A stretch of DNA of 64,000 nt, taken from Chitinophagales bacterium (GTDB taxonomy: Bacteria; Bacteroidota; Bacteroidia; Chitinophagales; Chitinophagaceae). The stretch spans positions 1-64,000 of the forward strand of contig JAATFV010000211.1 in NCBI GenBank assembly GCA_015655015.1, read 5' to 3'. How positions within the stretch are numbered: position 1 is the first letter of the stretch; every line of letters begins with the position of its first letter. The translations under genes and the position numbers were made by a program. Below are positions 1 through 7,239 of this stretch, in pieces. The notes beneath the pieces were generated by a model. The model was not told where the DNA came from. It worked only from the letters and a program-made list of their open reading frames with translations, and searched no databases.

Positions 1-460
1 CTCATCGTCAATCAGTTGATTTGTATTGTTAAGAGAACTTACCCTATAATCCTATCCCTTTTTGAATGAAACACAAATCTACACGCCATTAGGGGCATAT
101 CCAATAATTTTTAAAGATCTTTCCTTAAGTAAACGGCATTGATTTTAAATCGTCAAAACAACAAACAATATCCACTGAAAGCCGGCAAAGATCCAGTACC
201 TGAAAGGGAAACCGTAAAATCTGATACATGAAAAGCTTAACAGCTCTGGTCCTGTAGAAAACCAACGAAATCCTAATCCTGAAAAAGGCCCTTTTTAATC
301 TGTAAACCCTAAAACAACCAAAGTCCGATCCTGAAAAAAATCAATGAGTCCAGTATCCGGACAAGTAGTGCAAACATCCGGTATCCAGGTGGTTAAACCA
401 AGTAGTGCAAATCCCAATCCTTACGATCAACTATCTCTGATCACTCTTTTTGAATGAATT
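1..460. other. gene-free region with short dispersed repeats
   Basis: I find no credible coding sequence, tRNA or rRNA in this AT-rich stretch. It contains short direct repeats. The 13-mer ctttttgaatgaa occurs at 58-70 and again at 446-458, and caagtagtgcaaa occurs at 362-374 and 399-411. Several variants of a cctgaaaaa-like word lie between about 200 and 340. The stretch ends in a terminator hairpin. It may be the downstream region of a gene lying left of the window. Confidence 0.5.
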
Positions 461-487
461 AAAGCTACTCTCCGGGGTAGCTTTTTT
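461..487 (+). terminator. rho-independent terminator-like hairpin
   Basis: The arms aaagctac (461-468) and gtagcttt (477-484) are perfectly complementary across an 8-nt loop, and a T-run follows at 482-487. On the + strand it would end a transcript coming from left of the window. It also lies just beyond the stop of the leftward radical SAM gene. Confidence 0.6.
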
Positions 488-512
488 ATTTGTCCTACGT
501 TAAGGGCTCTTT

Positions 513-1679
513 TCAAAACAATTTCATCTGTCCTCCCGGCCGCATGAATTTCGTTGTATCCAGTTCCCAGCGTTCTGCATTCAACCCATATTTTTGGGTG
601 TAGCGGGCATATTGCTGGGCTACCAGCTGGGAGATATTCCCTTCCCCCCGCATGCGCACGCCCCAGCGGCTGTCATTGACCTTCCCGCCATGGCCGGATT
701 CGATAAGATGCCAGACTTTATCCGCCCTGTCCGGGAAATTCTTGTACAGCCAGTCATGAAAGATCAGCTTGATAGCGCCATTGAGACGGATAAAGGTATA
801 GGCAGAGAAGGTAGCTCCATTCTCTGCAGCGGCTTTCATGATCCGTTGCAGCTCATGTTCATTGAGTCCGGGGATCATGGGACCGAGCATGACGCCCATG
901 CGTACGCCGGCTTCACTCAGGTCCTTAATAGTGCGCAGCCTTTGCTTAGCGGTAGTCGTGCGGGGTTCCATCACCCTTCTTAATTCTTCGTCGAAGGACG
1001 TGATCGATACAAGGATGGATACCAGATGCTTCTCCGCCATTTTAGCGAGAAGGTCTTTATCGCGGAGGATACCGGCATTCTTGGTGATTATTCCCACAGG
1101 CTGGTTGAATTCCAGGCAGACTTCCAGCAGCTGCCGGGTGATGCCGAATTTTTTTTCAGCGGGCTGATAACAGTCTGTATTCCCGCTGAGGGAAATAGGC
1201 ACCGATTCCCATTTAGGGTTCATCAGGAATTTCCGCAAGAGGTCCGGGGCATTTTTTTTCACGATGATCTTTCTTTCGAAGTCGAGGCCGGCGCTATATC
1301 CCCAATATTCATGAACGTTACGGGCATAACAGTAGGTGCAGCCATGCTCGCAGCCCTGGTAAGGATTCATGCTGTACGACATGCCTACATCCGGGCTGTC
1401 TACCTTATTGACGATCCCCTTTGCATTTTCTTCCAGGTATTCCGTTTCGGTATTGGGCTCGATCCAGTCATCGATCGCTTCGATATGCTCTTTCACCGTT
1501 TCATTTTTGAGAAACCTGTTCTTGGGATTGTATTGGGCGCCGCGGCCTTTAAGGTATTGAACACCGCCGGCTACTCCGTTGACTAAAGGGGAAGCAGGAA
1601 GCCCGATGTCGGACTGCAGGATCTCTTTATTTCGTTGGGATGAAGCAGCAGGATGCCCATCCTTATTGTATTCAGGCAT
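513..1679 (-). CDS. PA0069-type (SplB-like) radical SAM protein
   Basis: This 388-residue protein carries the radical SAM [4Fe-4S] motif CxxxCxxC as GCEHGCTYCYAR, with Cys110, Cys114 and Cys117. Downstream are typical barrel segments (SLSGNTDCYQP, ITKNAGILRDKD, MLGPMIPGLNEHE). Sequence and length fit the PA0069/Rv2578c branch of COG1533, relatives of spore photoproduct lyase whose substrate is unknown. It is the last gene of a leftward cluster, 27 bp after the second 2H-phosphoesterase-like gene, and that cluster is divergent from umuDC. The context hints at nucleic-acid damage processing, but this is inference. The motif Cys residues are all present, so the iron-sulfur cluster should form. 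Family assignment is firm; function is not. Confidence 0.85.
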   Translation of the reverse strand: MPEYNKDGHPAASSQRNKEILQSDIGLPASPLVNGVAGGVQYLKGRGAQYNPKNRFLKNETVKEHIEAIDDWIEPNTETEYLEENAKGIVNKVDSPDVGMSYSMNPYQGCEHGCTYCYARNVHEYWGYSAGLDFERKIIVKKNAPDLLRKFLMNPKWESVPISLSGNTDCYQPAEKKFGITRQLLEVCLEFNQPVGIITKNAGILRDKDLLAKMAEKHLVSILVSITSFDEELRRVMEPRTTTAKQRLRTIKDLSEAGVRMGVMLGPMIPGLNEHELQRIMKAAAENGATFSAYTFIRLNGAIKLIFHDWLYKNFPDRADKVWHLIESGHGGKVNDSRWGVRMRGEGNISQLVAQQYARYTQKYGLNAERWELDTTKFMRPGGQMKLF

Positions 1680-1706
1680 AATAGTTCATTTTCAAAAGCC
1701 CTCTGC

Positions 1707-2375
1707 TTACGCAAATAATTCTCCCTGCCGGATGGCTACCGGCAGGTTCTGAAAAGCAAAACGTTCCACGATCTGCCAGGCTTTATCGCCCTGGCGGCGT
1801 TTCAGCAGGAGCATGCTGTCGGCGATGAAGCGGCCGGTAAAGCTTTTATGGCTATATTCCAGCCATCCTTTCTCATACTGCCAGGGCAGTAATTTACGGG
1901 CAATGGTAAGATTCGGCTCATCGATAAAATGCGGCTTATGGTCCTTATCCAGCTTCATCAGCCTTTGTATTTCCCGGACTTCCTTTACCAGGCCCCGGAC
2001 AGGCAATTTGCTGGTCACATTGATAAAAATGGAATGGGTAGGAAAGCTGCCAAAATCTTTCAATTCCACTTTAAAAGGACAATATCCCATGGCAATCGTC
2101 CGGAGCCGGCTGACGATGCGCTCTTCCATCAGGGCCAGCTGGGTGAATGTCACCAGGGTCAGACGGGGCTTGCCCCCAATGCCCATGGGGATCTCGTAAG
2201 CTTCATTGAAGTCCTTTCGAACCTGTCCGATCCTGTTGCTCAATTCCTCATGGGGACTCAGGACCAGCAGGTATTCATTCGTTGACAGCTGCTTTTTGTA
2301 GTTTTCATGAAAGGTCTGGGAGATGGGTGCAATAGCTTGTTTCATAAAAATTTCTATTGATAGTTGGTAATACAT
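1707..2375 (-). CDS. 2'-5' RNA ligase family protein, both 2H motifs altered
   Basis: The 222-residue product has the LigT/2H-phosphoesterase layout: a strand reading RLTLVTF (residues 71-77), a central PTHSIFINV strand, and a second motif NLTIAR (155-160). Active 2H enzymes have HxT or HxS at both places. Here the first His is Arg71 and the second is Asn155, so catalysis is unlikely. It may be a binding protein or a relic. Its start shares one base with the stop of the upstream paralogue (TGATG on the minus strand), which suggests translational coupling. An internal ATG at 2345 is an alternative start that would remove ten residues. The two neighbouring 2H-like genes look like diverged duplicates. 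Confidence 0.75.
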   Translation of the reverse strand: MYYQLSIEIFMKQAIAPISQTFHENYKKQLSTNEYLLVLSPHEELSNRIGQVRKDFNEAYEIPMGIGGKPRLTLVTFTQLALMEERIVSRLRTIAMGYCPFKVELKDFGSFPTHSIFINVTSKLPVRGLVKEVREIQRLMKLDKDHKPHFIDEPNLTIARKLLPWQYEKGWLEYSHKSFTGRFIADSMLLLKRRQGDKAWQIVERFAFQNLPVAIRQGELFA

Positions 2376-3016
2376 CAGGCCGGTAAAGTACAGGGCTGCT
2401 GCGTATCCGGCAGCAAGCGGAATATATTCACAGTCTTACAGGGATCGAAGGAATGTTCCCTTTTCAGCAATACCAGCTCATCCACTCCGAAGGATCCATG
2501 AAAAGTCCTCCGGGAATAATCAGGCATTGCCTTATTGTATACCTGTTCCGTCAGACCACCGGCAATGCTAAGGAAAGGCCGGTTGATAAGATTGACAGGG
2601 GGACAGCCCGAGGAACGGATAAAATCATCGATGGCTCTCAATTGCTGCATCAATTGCCGGAATGGCTGAGGGTCCAGCACACGCAGGTAAATGGTATGCG
2701 GGGGAAAGCCGCTGTAATTGTTAAGCGTTATTTCAAAGCTTTTGTGCCGGTTGCAGATGCGCTGTATCCACCGGATCAGGGTGTCTTCCACCACTTCCCC
2801 TGCCTGAAAGGCGGCCACGGTGATATGAGGCTTGTTGCGGACGGAGGACGACAGGCCATAATCGCTGGAGAACTGTTGCTGTTCATCCAGCAGCTTATCA
2901 CGCAGGTCCCCGGTCGGATAGATGACGAGCAGGTATTCCACCCGCCGTTCCCGCTCTCCGGAAGCTGGTCCCCGAGAAAGGGTAAATGGAGATTGTTTTA
3001 CTAACCCGGTATCCAT
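2375..3016 (-). CDS. 2'-5' RNA ligase family protein, one 2H motif altered
   Basis: This 213-residue 2H-phosphoesterase-like protein keeps the first catalytic motif as HIT (His64-Ile-Thr66, in NKPHITVAAF). The second motif reads FLS (Phe148-Leu-Ser150, in NRPFLSIAGG) instead of HxT/S, so one of the two histidines is missing. A PPHTIYLRV strand lies between them, as in the downstream paralogue. It is the first gene of the leftward cluster and starts 116 bp from umuD, so the two cluster promoters must share that AT-rich gap. Known family members act on 2',3'-cyclic or 2'-5' phosphodiester bonds in RNA. With one His lost, activity here is doubtful. Confidence 0.75.
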   Translation of the reverse strand: MDTGLVKQSPFTLSRGPASGERERRVEYLLVIYPTGDLRDKLLDEQQQFSSDYGLSSSVRNKPHITVAAFQAGEVVEDTLIRWIQRICNRHKSFEITLNNYSGFPPHTIYLRVLDPQPFRQLMQQLRAIDDFIRSSGCPPVNLINRPFLSIAGGLTEQVYNKAMPDYSRRTFHGSFGVDELVLLKREHSFDPCKTVNIFRLLPDTQQPCTLPA

Positions 3017-3053
3017 AAAAAGATTTTAATTGATCAACAATTTAGCATAAATT

Positions 3054-3108
3054 TACTAAATTAATTAGTATTTTAAATATTTATTTTTCTCCCGCTTTTA
3101 ATGGGAGC
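3054..3108. promoter_or_regulatory. palindromes in the divergent umuD / 2H-gene promoter region
   Basis: The 116-bp gap holds an inverted repeat tactaa-attaa-ttagta (3054-3070), a 10-bp perfect palindrome taaatattta (3074-3083) and a ctccc/gggag hairpin (about 3090-3108). A TAAATTTT box resembling the Bacteroidota -7 element lies about 8 bp before the umuD ATG. A damage-responsive operator is plausible, but no known LexA box is recognised. Confidence 0.35.
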
Positions 3109-3132
3109 GGTCAAGGCTAAATTTTTAATCAC

Positions 3133-3567
3133 ATGGAGCTCGAACAATTTTCCGGCATCAACTATAAGGGTAGCAAGCGTTTTACCCAGTGGGACATTCC
3201 TACCGCCAATGCGACCGGCTTTGGCGCCGCTGCGGATGATTACATGGAAAGAGGGATCGATCTGAACGAGCAGCTGGTCCGGAATAAACCGGCTACATTC
3301 TTTATGCGGGTGACCGGAGATGCCATGACCGGGGCCGGCATTTTCAATGGAGATGTGGTGATCGTGGACCGTTCTGTCAAAGCGGCAAATGGTAAGGTGA
3401 TCATCGCCATTCTGAATGGAGAAATGCTGATCCGCCGGTTTGAGAAAAATTTCAATAAGATCCGGCTGGTGCCCGAAACTCCCAAATTATCACCCATCGA
3501 TATCGATCTCTCCGGCTCTGAATTTTCCATCTGGGGGGTGGTGACTTATGTAATTCATAGTCTATGA
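3133..3567 (+). CDS. umuD: UmuD-like S24 protein without the catalytic dyad
   Basis: The 144-residue product aligns with UmuD, the accessory subunit of translesion polymerase V. The arm TGFGAAADDYMERGIDLNEQ matches the E. coli arm that begins at the Cys24-Gly25 cleavage site. The S24 core (GDAMTGAGIFNGDVVIVDR) and the C-terminal WGVVTYVIHSL are also clear. The catalytic Ser of GDSM is Ala64, and the general-base Lys is Arg101 in GEMLIRRF. The spacings 28-64-101 equal E. coli 24-60-97, so the alignment is unambiguous, and self-cleavage should be impossible by the known mechanism. The stop overlaps the umuC start (ATGA), so the pair is co-translated. It probably acts as a fixed, uncleaved UmuC partner. 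Confidence 0.88.
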   Translation: MELEQFSGINYKGSKRFTQWDIPTANATGFGAAADDYMERGIDLNEQLVRNKPATFFMRVTGDAMTGAGIFNGDVVIVDRSVKAANGKVIIAILNGEMLIRRFEKNFNKIRLVPETPKLSPIDIDLSGSEFSIWGVVTYVIHSL

Positions 3568-4868
3568 ACGCGATCGTCGACTGCAATAGCTTCTATTGCT
3601 CCTGCGAGCGGGTATTCCGGGCCGATCTCCGCGACAAGCCTGTCGTGGTGCTCAGCAATAACGACGGCTGTATCATCTCCCGCAGCGATGAGGCCAGGCA
3701 ACTGGGAGTAGGAATGGCGATCCCTTATTTCCAGGCCAGGCATATCATTGAAAAGAATGGCATCGCCGTATTTTCGTCCAACTATCATTTATATGGCGAT
3801 ATGAGCCGGCGGGTGATGGATACCTTACGGGTACTGGCAGGAGAAGAAGCCGGGGAGAAAGATGCCCCCGCCAGGGTCGAGGTCTACTCCGTCGACGAAG
3901 CCTTTATGGATCTCAGCGCTATTCCTCCGGGTGAGCTCGCCGGCCATGCAAAACATATCAAGGACACGGTGGAACAATGGACCGGCATCTCCGTCTCCAT
4001 CGGAGTGGCCCCTACCAAGACCCTGGCCAAGCTGGCCAATATCATGGCCAAAAAGAATAAAAAAGCTTCGGGATGTGTCATGGTGCTGGCAACGGAAGAG
4101 GAGCAAAGGCTGGCCCTGCAGCAGACAAGGGTAGATCACCTCTGGGGCGTAGGCCGGGCCTATGCCGCCAAGCTGATCAACTGGGGCATCACCAGCGCCT
4201 GGGAGCTGCGGAATATGCCGGAAGAATGGGCCCATACCAATATGGGGGGAGTAGTAGGGGTACGGCTGATCCGGGAGCTGCGGGGAATACCGGCTATCGT
4301 CATGGAAGAGGAGCTGGTCAATAAAAAAATGATTGCCACCACCCGTATGTTCGGCCGTCCCGTCACAGCCGTACAGGAGCTAAAAGAAGCCGTTGCCACG
4401 TATATTTCACGAGCCGCCGAGAAGCTGCGCCGGCAGGAAAGCGCCGCTAAGGTAGTCAGTGTATTCATCGTGTCGAAAGAAGAGGATCATTTAGCGGATT
4501 TCAAACGAGGCGCTACCATCAGCAATTATACCACCTTACCCAAAGCCACTTCGCTGACGCACGAACTGATAAAATCCGCGGTAGAGCTGGTGGAACAGCT
4601 TTATGAGAACGGAAAAGAGTATAAAAAAGCCGGGGTGATGTTAAGCAGCCTGGTGCCGGATGACTCCATACAGGGCAATTTATTCATCCCGCCCGCTGAA
4701 AATCAGCACCGCTTCTTAATGAACACCATCGACAATATCAATTTCAGCATGCGGGACGATAGCGTTAAATTCGGTTCTTCAGGGATGGCCAAGAACTGGA
4801 AGATGAGGCAGGAGCTCCGGTCGAAGAGGCATAGCTCCCGCTGGGAGGAGCTGAAGGAGATTAGATAA
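3564..4868 (+). CDS. umuC: UmuC-like Y-family DNA polymerase V catalytic subunit
   Basis: The 434-residue Y-family polymerase would copy past damaged template bases. The palm carries Asp6 in VDCNSFYCSCE and the Asp111-Glu112 pair in YSVDEAFMDL, so the metal-binding acidic residues are intact. A helix-hairpin-helix thumb (WGVGRAYAAKL) and little-finger domain follow. QGNLF near residue 370 matches the beta-clamp-binding peptide QLNLF of E. coli UmuC. A short acidic insertion (GEEAGEKD, about residues 93-100) precedes the catalytic pair. The gene overlaps umuD by 4 bp. The polymerase looks fully functional even though its UmuD partner lacks protease residues. Confidence 0.93.
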   Translation: MNAIVDCNSFYCSCERVFRADLRDKPVVVLSNNDGCIISRSDEARQLGVGMAIPYFQARHIIEKNGIAVFSSNYHLYGDMSRRVMDTLRVLAGEEAGEKDAPARVEVYSVDEAFMDLSAIPPGELAGHAKHIKDTVEQWTGISVSIGVAPTKTLAKLANIMAKKNKKASGCVMVLATEEEQRLALQQTRVDHLWGVGRAYAAKLINWGITSAWELRNMPEEWAHTNMGGVVGVRLIRELRGIPAIVMEEELVNKKMIATTRMFGRPVTAVQELKEAVATYISRAAEKLRRQESAAKVVSVFIVSKEEDHLADFKRGATISNYTTLPKATSLTHELIKSAVELVEQLYENGKEYKKAGVMLSSLVPDDSIQGNLFIPPAENQHRFLMNTIDNINFSMRDDSVKFGSSGMAKNWKMRQELRSKRHSSRWEELKEIR

Positions 4869-4923
4869 TTTTTTTCCGCAATCTTAAAATATTCCGTCCC
4901 TTCGTCCGTCTTCCTATATAAGT

Positions 4924-5511
4924 ATGGAGGAGTTATTGACGATACCACCGGTAATGAGCCAATCATCAAGGAAAAATATCACGACGGTCATCAGCCAGTT
5001 CGGCAAGAGACTGCTTGGCTTTATCCGTCAACGCGTTAGTAATGAGGCCGATGCTGAAGATATTCTGCAGGATGTCTGGTATCAGTTCACGACGACCGTG
5101 GATACGGAGCCTATCGAACAGGTCAGTAGCTGGCTTTTCACCGTAGCCCGCAATAAGATCACGGACCGCTACCGCAAAAAAAAACCGGAATCCCTGGAAA
5201 ACCTTCTTAACCCGGAGGGCGAAGAAGACGGGGGACCGAATTTTTCAGCCATTCTCTTCGACAACAGCAACAACCCGGAAACAGTTTACCTGAAAAATCT
5301 TTTCTGGAAGACCCTGCAGGAGGCCCTGGAGGAACTGCCCGAAGAACAAAAATCTGTCTTTGTCTGGAATGAGCTGGGTGATATCCCCTTTGCAGAAATT
5401 GCTACACTCACCGGTGAAAAAGTCAATACCCTCATCTCCCGGAAAAGATATGCCGTATTATACCTGCGGGAACGGCTGTTGGACTTGTATAACGAAATTA
5501 TAAATCATTAA
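4924..5511 (+). CDS. ECF-type RNA polymerase sigma factor
   Basis: This is a 195-residue group IV sigma factor. Region 2 includes NEADAEDILQDVWYQF and the -10-binding segment SWLFTVARNKITDRYRKKK. Region 4 (LEELPEEQKSVFVWNELGDIPFAEIATLTG...VNTLISRKRYAVLYLRERL) forms the -35-binding helix-turn-helix. An internal Met at residue 11 (4954, MSQSSRK) is an equally possible start. Eleven bases downstream begins a small membrane protein that is probably co-transcribed and could regulate it. No classical zinc-binding anti-sigma gene is adjacent. Target genes cannot be inferred. Confidence 0.9.
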   Translation: MEELLTIPPVMSQSSRKNITTVISQFGKRLLGFIRQRVSNEADAEDILQDVWYQFTTTVDTEPIEQVSSWLFTVARNKITDRYRKKKPESLENLLNPEGEEDGGPNFSAILFDNSNNPETVYLKNLFWKTLQEALEELPEEQKSVFVWNELGDIPFAEIATLTGEKVNTLISRKRYAVLYLRERLLDLYNEIINH

Positions 5512-5522
5512 ATTAATACATC

Positions 5523-5924
5523 ATGAAACGTTTTTGGATGCGCAAAGTAGCTGGCTTTATTCTTCTGGCTATCGTCGGCGTAATGGTCTTCTCAGGCATC
5601 GTTATGTTATTGTGGAATGCCCTTTTACCCGAACTGTTCCATTTTCCCGTCATTACCTTCTGGCAGGCCCTCGGATTGCTGATCCTGACTAAATTATTAT
5701 TCGGCGGTTTCCGCGGCGGCGGTCCCAGAGGAGGCCGTTGGAAAGATAAGATGAAGCAGCGGTGGATGAATATGACACCGGAAGAAAAAGAAAAATTCCA
5801 ACAGGACTGGGGACGGCGCTGCCGCAGACCTTTTGGCCCGGAAGGACCGTCCTCTGCAGAAAGGGCTGCTTCAGAAAGAGCCTCCGCCGCCGAAAGAACG
5901 ACTGCAACGGAGAGCCCTTTTTAA
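5523..5924 (+). CDS. small membrane protein next to ECF sigma factor
   Basis: The 133-residue protein has two hydrophobic segments (about residues 8-32 and 40-60), then a Gly/Arg-rich hinge (GGFRGGGPRGG). A charged cytoplasmic-looking helix follows (MTPEEKEKFQQDWGRRC), and the tail is Ala/Ser/Glu-rich with repeated SAERAASERASAAER units. It lies 11 bp after the sigma gene, so the two are probably one operon. The helical MTPEEKEKF part recalls small heavy-metal-sensor-like or scaffold proteins found beside sigma factors in Bacteroidota. I do not recognise a named family, and an anti-sigma role is only a guess from position. Confidence 0.7.
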   Translation: MKRFWMRKVAGFILLAIVGVMVFSGIVMLLWNALLPELFHFPVITFWQALGLLILTKLLFGGFRGGGPRGGRWKDKMKQRWMNMTPEEKEKFQQDWGRRCRRPFGPEGPSSAERAASERASAAERTTATESPF

Positions 5925-5976
5925 CACTTTAACACCCCGGCCGAAGCCTTCCTATAAACACTAATTCATATAGCTC

Positions 5977-6576
5977 ATGATCGCTAACCTGTATAACACC
6001 TTCCGTCAGCCTGCCGGTTATGCCGGCAAGCTGGCAGGTTGCCTGATGTCCCTGAAAAGCAAAAGCCGGACTGACTGGACGGTGGAACAATTGAACATTC
6101 AACCCTACCAGCACATCCTGGAAGTAGGTTACGGGCCGGGTAATACGTTACAGGAAGTAGCCCGGCGTCTAAAGGTCGGCTTTCTCGCCGGCATCGATCA
6201 CTCCATCGAAATGTACCAACAGGCTTACCGGAGAAACAAACGATTCATCCAACAGCAATTGCTGCAGCTGCATATCGGCGACCTGAACGAATTATCCTAC
6301 CCTCCTCATTATTTTCATACCATCTACGGCTCGGACATTCACCTCTATTTAAAAGAGCCTCAGCTGGAATTTATGCGTCTTTCCAGTCTTTTGAAGAGCA
6401 GGGGTAAATTAGTGATGGTATTCCAACCCTGGATGGCCAGAAATGAAAAGACTATCCAACAGGCGGGAGAAAGGATCCGGGAAGATTACCTGGCAGCAGG
6501 GCTCACCGACATACGGATCGAATACCGGGATATGCATCCCGTTACCTGTATCGCTGCAATAGGATTTAAGCCTTAA
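5977..6576 (+). CDS. class I SAM-dependent methyltransferase
   Basis: The 199-residue protein has the Rossmann methyltransferase motif I as HILEVGYGPGNTLQEVA, with an acidic ligand further on (GIDHSIEM). The motif IV-like stretch YFHTIYGSDIHLYL follows, then RGKLVMVFQPW. The N-terminus (LAGCLMSLKSKSRTDWTVEQL) resembles small-molecule or quinone/phospholipid methyltransferases, but the substrate cannot be read from sequence. It stands 52 bp after the sigma-linked membrane protein on the same strand and may be part of that transcript. Confidence 0.85.
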   Translation: MIANLYNTFRQPAGYAGKLAGCLMSLKSKSRTDWTVEQLNIQPYQHILEVGYGPGNTLQEVARRLKVGFLAGIDHSIEMYQQAYRRNKRFIQQQLLQLHIGDLNELSYPPHYFHTIYGSDIHLYLKEPQLEFMRLSSLLKSRGKLVMVFQPWMARNEKTIQQAGERIREDYLAAGLTDIRIEYRDMHPVTCIAAIGFKP

Positions 6577-6642
6577 AAAGGCCACGATGCCCCCCGCCCC
6601 CTCCTTTACAGAATCTTTAACACTCCCCCGTTAAATTAAGGC

Positions 6643-6689
6643 TACTATTTCCCCTCCAATATACAAAGGCTGAAAAGCCGGAAATAGTA
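6643..6689 (+). promoter_or_regulatory. inverted repeat in leader of the Tyr-rich secreted protein gene
   Basis: A perfect 10-bp inverted repeat (tactatttcc at 6643-6652, ggaaatagta at 6680-6689) encloses a 27-nt loop that holds its own small hairpin (ggct/agcc). It ends 18 bp before the ATG at 6708. It could be a 5'-UTR stem or a regulator site. Confidence 0.4.
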
Positions 6690-6707
6690 AAACTTAAATC
6701 TACAATT

Positions 6708-7124
6708 ATGAAACGCTTATTCGTCCTCTCTACGATCATCGCCGCCAGCCTGATAGCTACTACTGGTTATTCGCAGGTATACGTTAACGCCCATGTCGGC
6801 ATCGGACTTCCCCGGATCCACGGTCTGCCGATACCGGTACCTGTCCCGGTAGTATACCAGTCTGCTCCCGTATACCAACCCGCTCCCGTATGTCAGGAAG
6901 CCTATGCACCCGCTCCGGTAGCTTATGAAGCCTATCCCGACGCAGCTTATTATACCTACCCTGCCTGGAACGGGCACTATCGTGACCGGGTCTATTATGA
7001 ACACTACCGTCCTTACTATGAAAGAAGTCATAGGGTAGCTTATAATGATCACCGTGGATACGATCATCGGAATTATGATCACAGAGGTTATGATCATCGC
7101 GGCGAACACGGCAGAGGCTGGTAA
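6708..7124 (+). CDS. secreted Tyr/Pro/His-rich protein
   Basis: This 138-residue protein has a Sec signal peptide (MKRLFVLSTIIAASLIATTG, cleavage around residue 22). The mature part is low in complexity: Pro-Val stretches (GLPIPVPVPVVYQ), repeated YQSAPVYQPAPV units, a tyrosine-rich middle, and a C-terminal tandem YDHRG-type repeat. Similar short Tyr/His-rich exported proteins are common and uncharacterised in Chitinophagaceae. The repetitive C-terminus could bind metal or surface polymers, but nothing proves it. A long inverted repeat precedes the gene and a strong hairpin follows it, so it is probably a single-gene transcript. Confidence 0.75.
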   Translation: MKRLFVLSTIIAASLIATTGYSQVYVNAHVGIGLPRIHGLPIPVPVPVVYQSAPVYQPAPVCQEAYAPAPVAYEAYPDAAYYTYPAWNGHYRDRVYYEHYRPYYERSHRVAYNDHRGYDHRNYDHRGYDHRGEHGRGW

Positions 7125-7142
7125 AAGAACTTATTTATAAAG

Positions 7143-7178
7143 AGAGAGGCGGTCCGTTGGGATCGCCTCTCTTATTTC
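7143..7178. terminator. terminator hairpin between convergent genes
   Basis: The arms agagaggcg (7143-7151) and cgcctctct (7164-7172) pair perfectly over a 12-nt loop, and a T-rich tail follows. It sits between the + strand secreted-protein gene and the leftward nucleotidyltransferase, so it can serve the + strand gene and possibly both. Confidence 0.7.
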
Positions 7179-7239
7179 TGATCATCATTATCTTTAATAA
7201 CCCTTACAATAACATGCTTATCTACGTGAATATGCGCGT

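Noticed and set aside
1-512. tRNA or rRNA fragment at the left edge
   Set aside because: No cloverleaf, T-loop word or conserved rRNA segment could be found.
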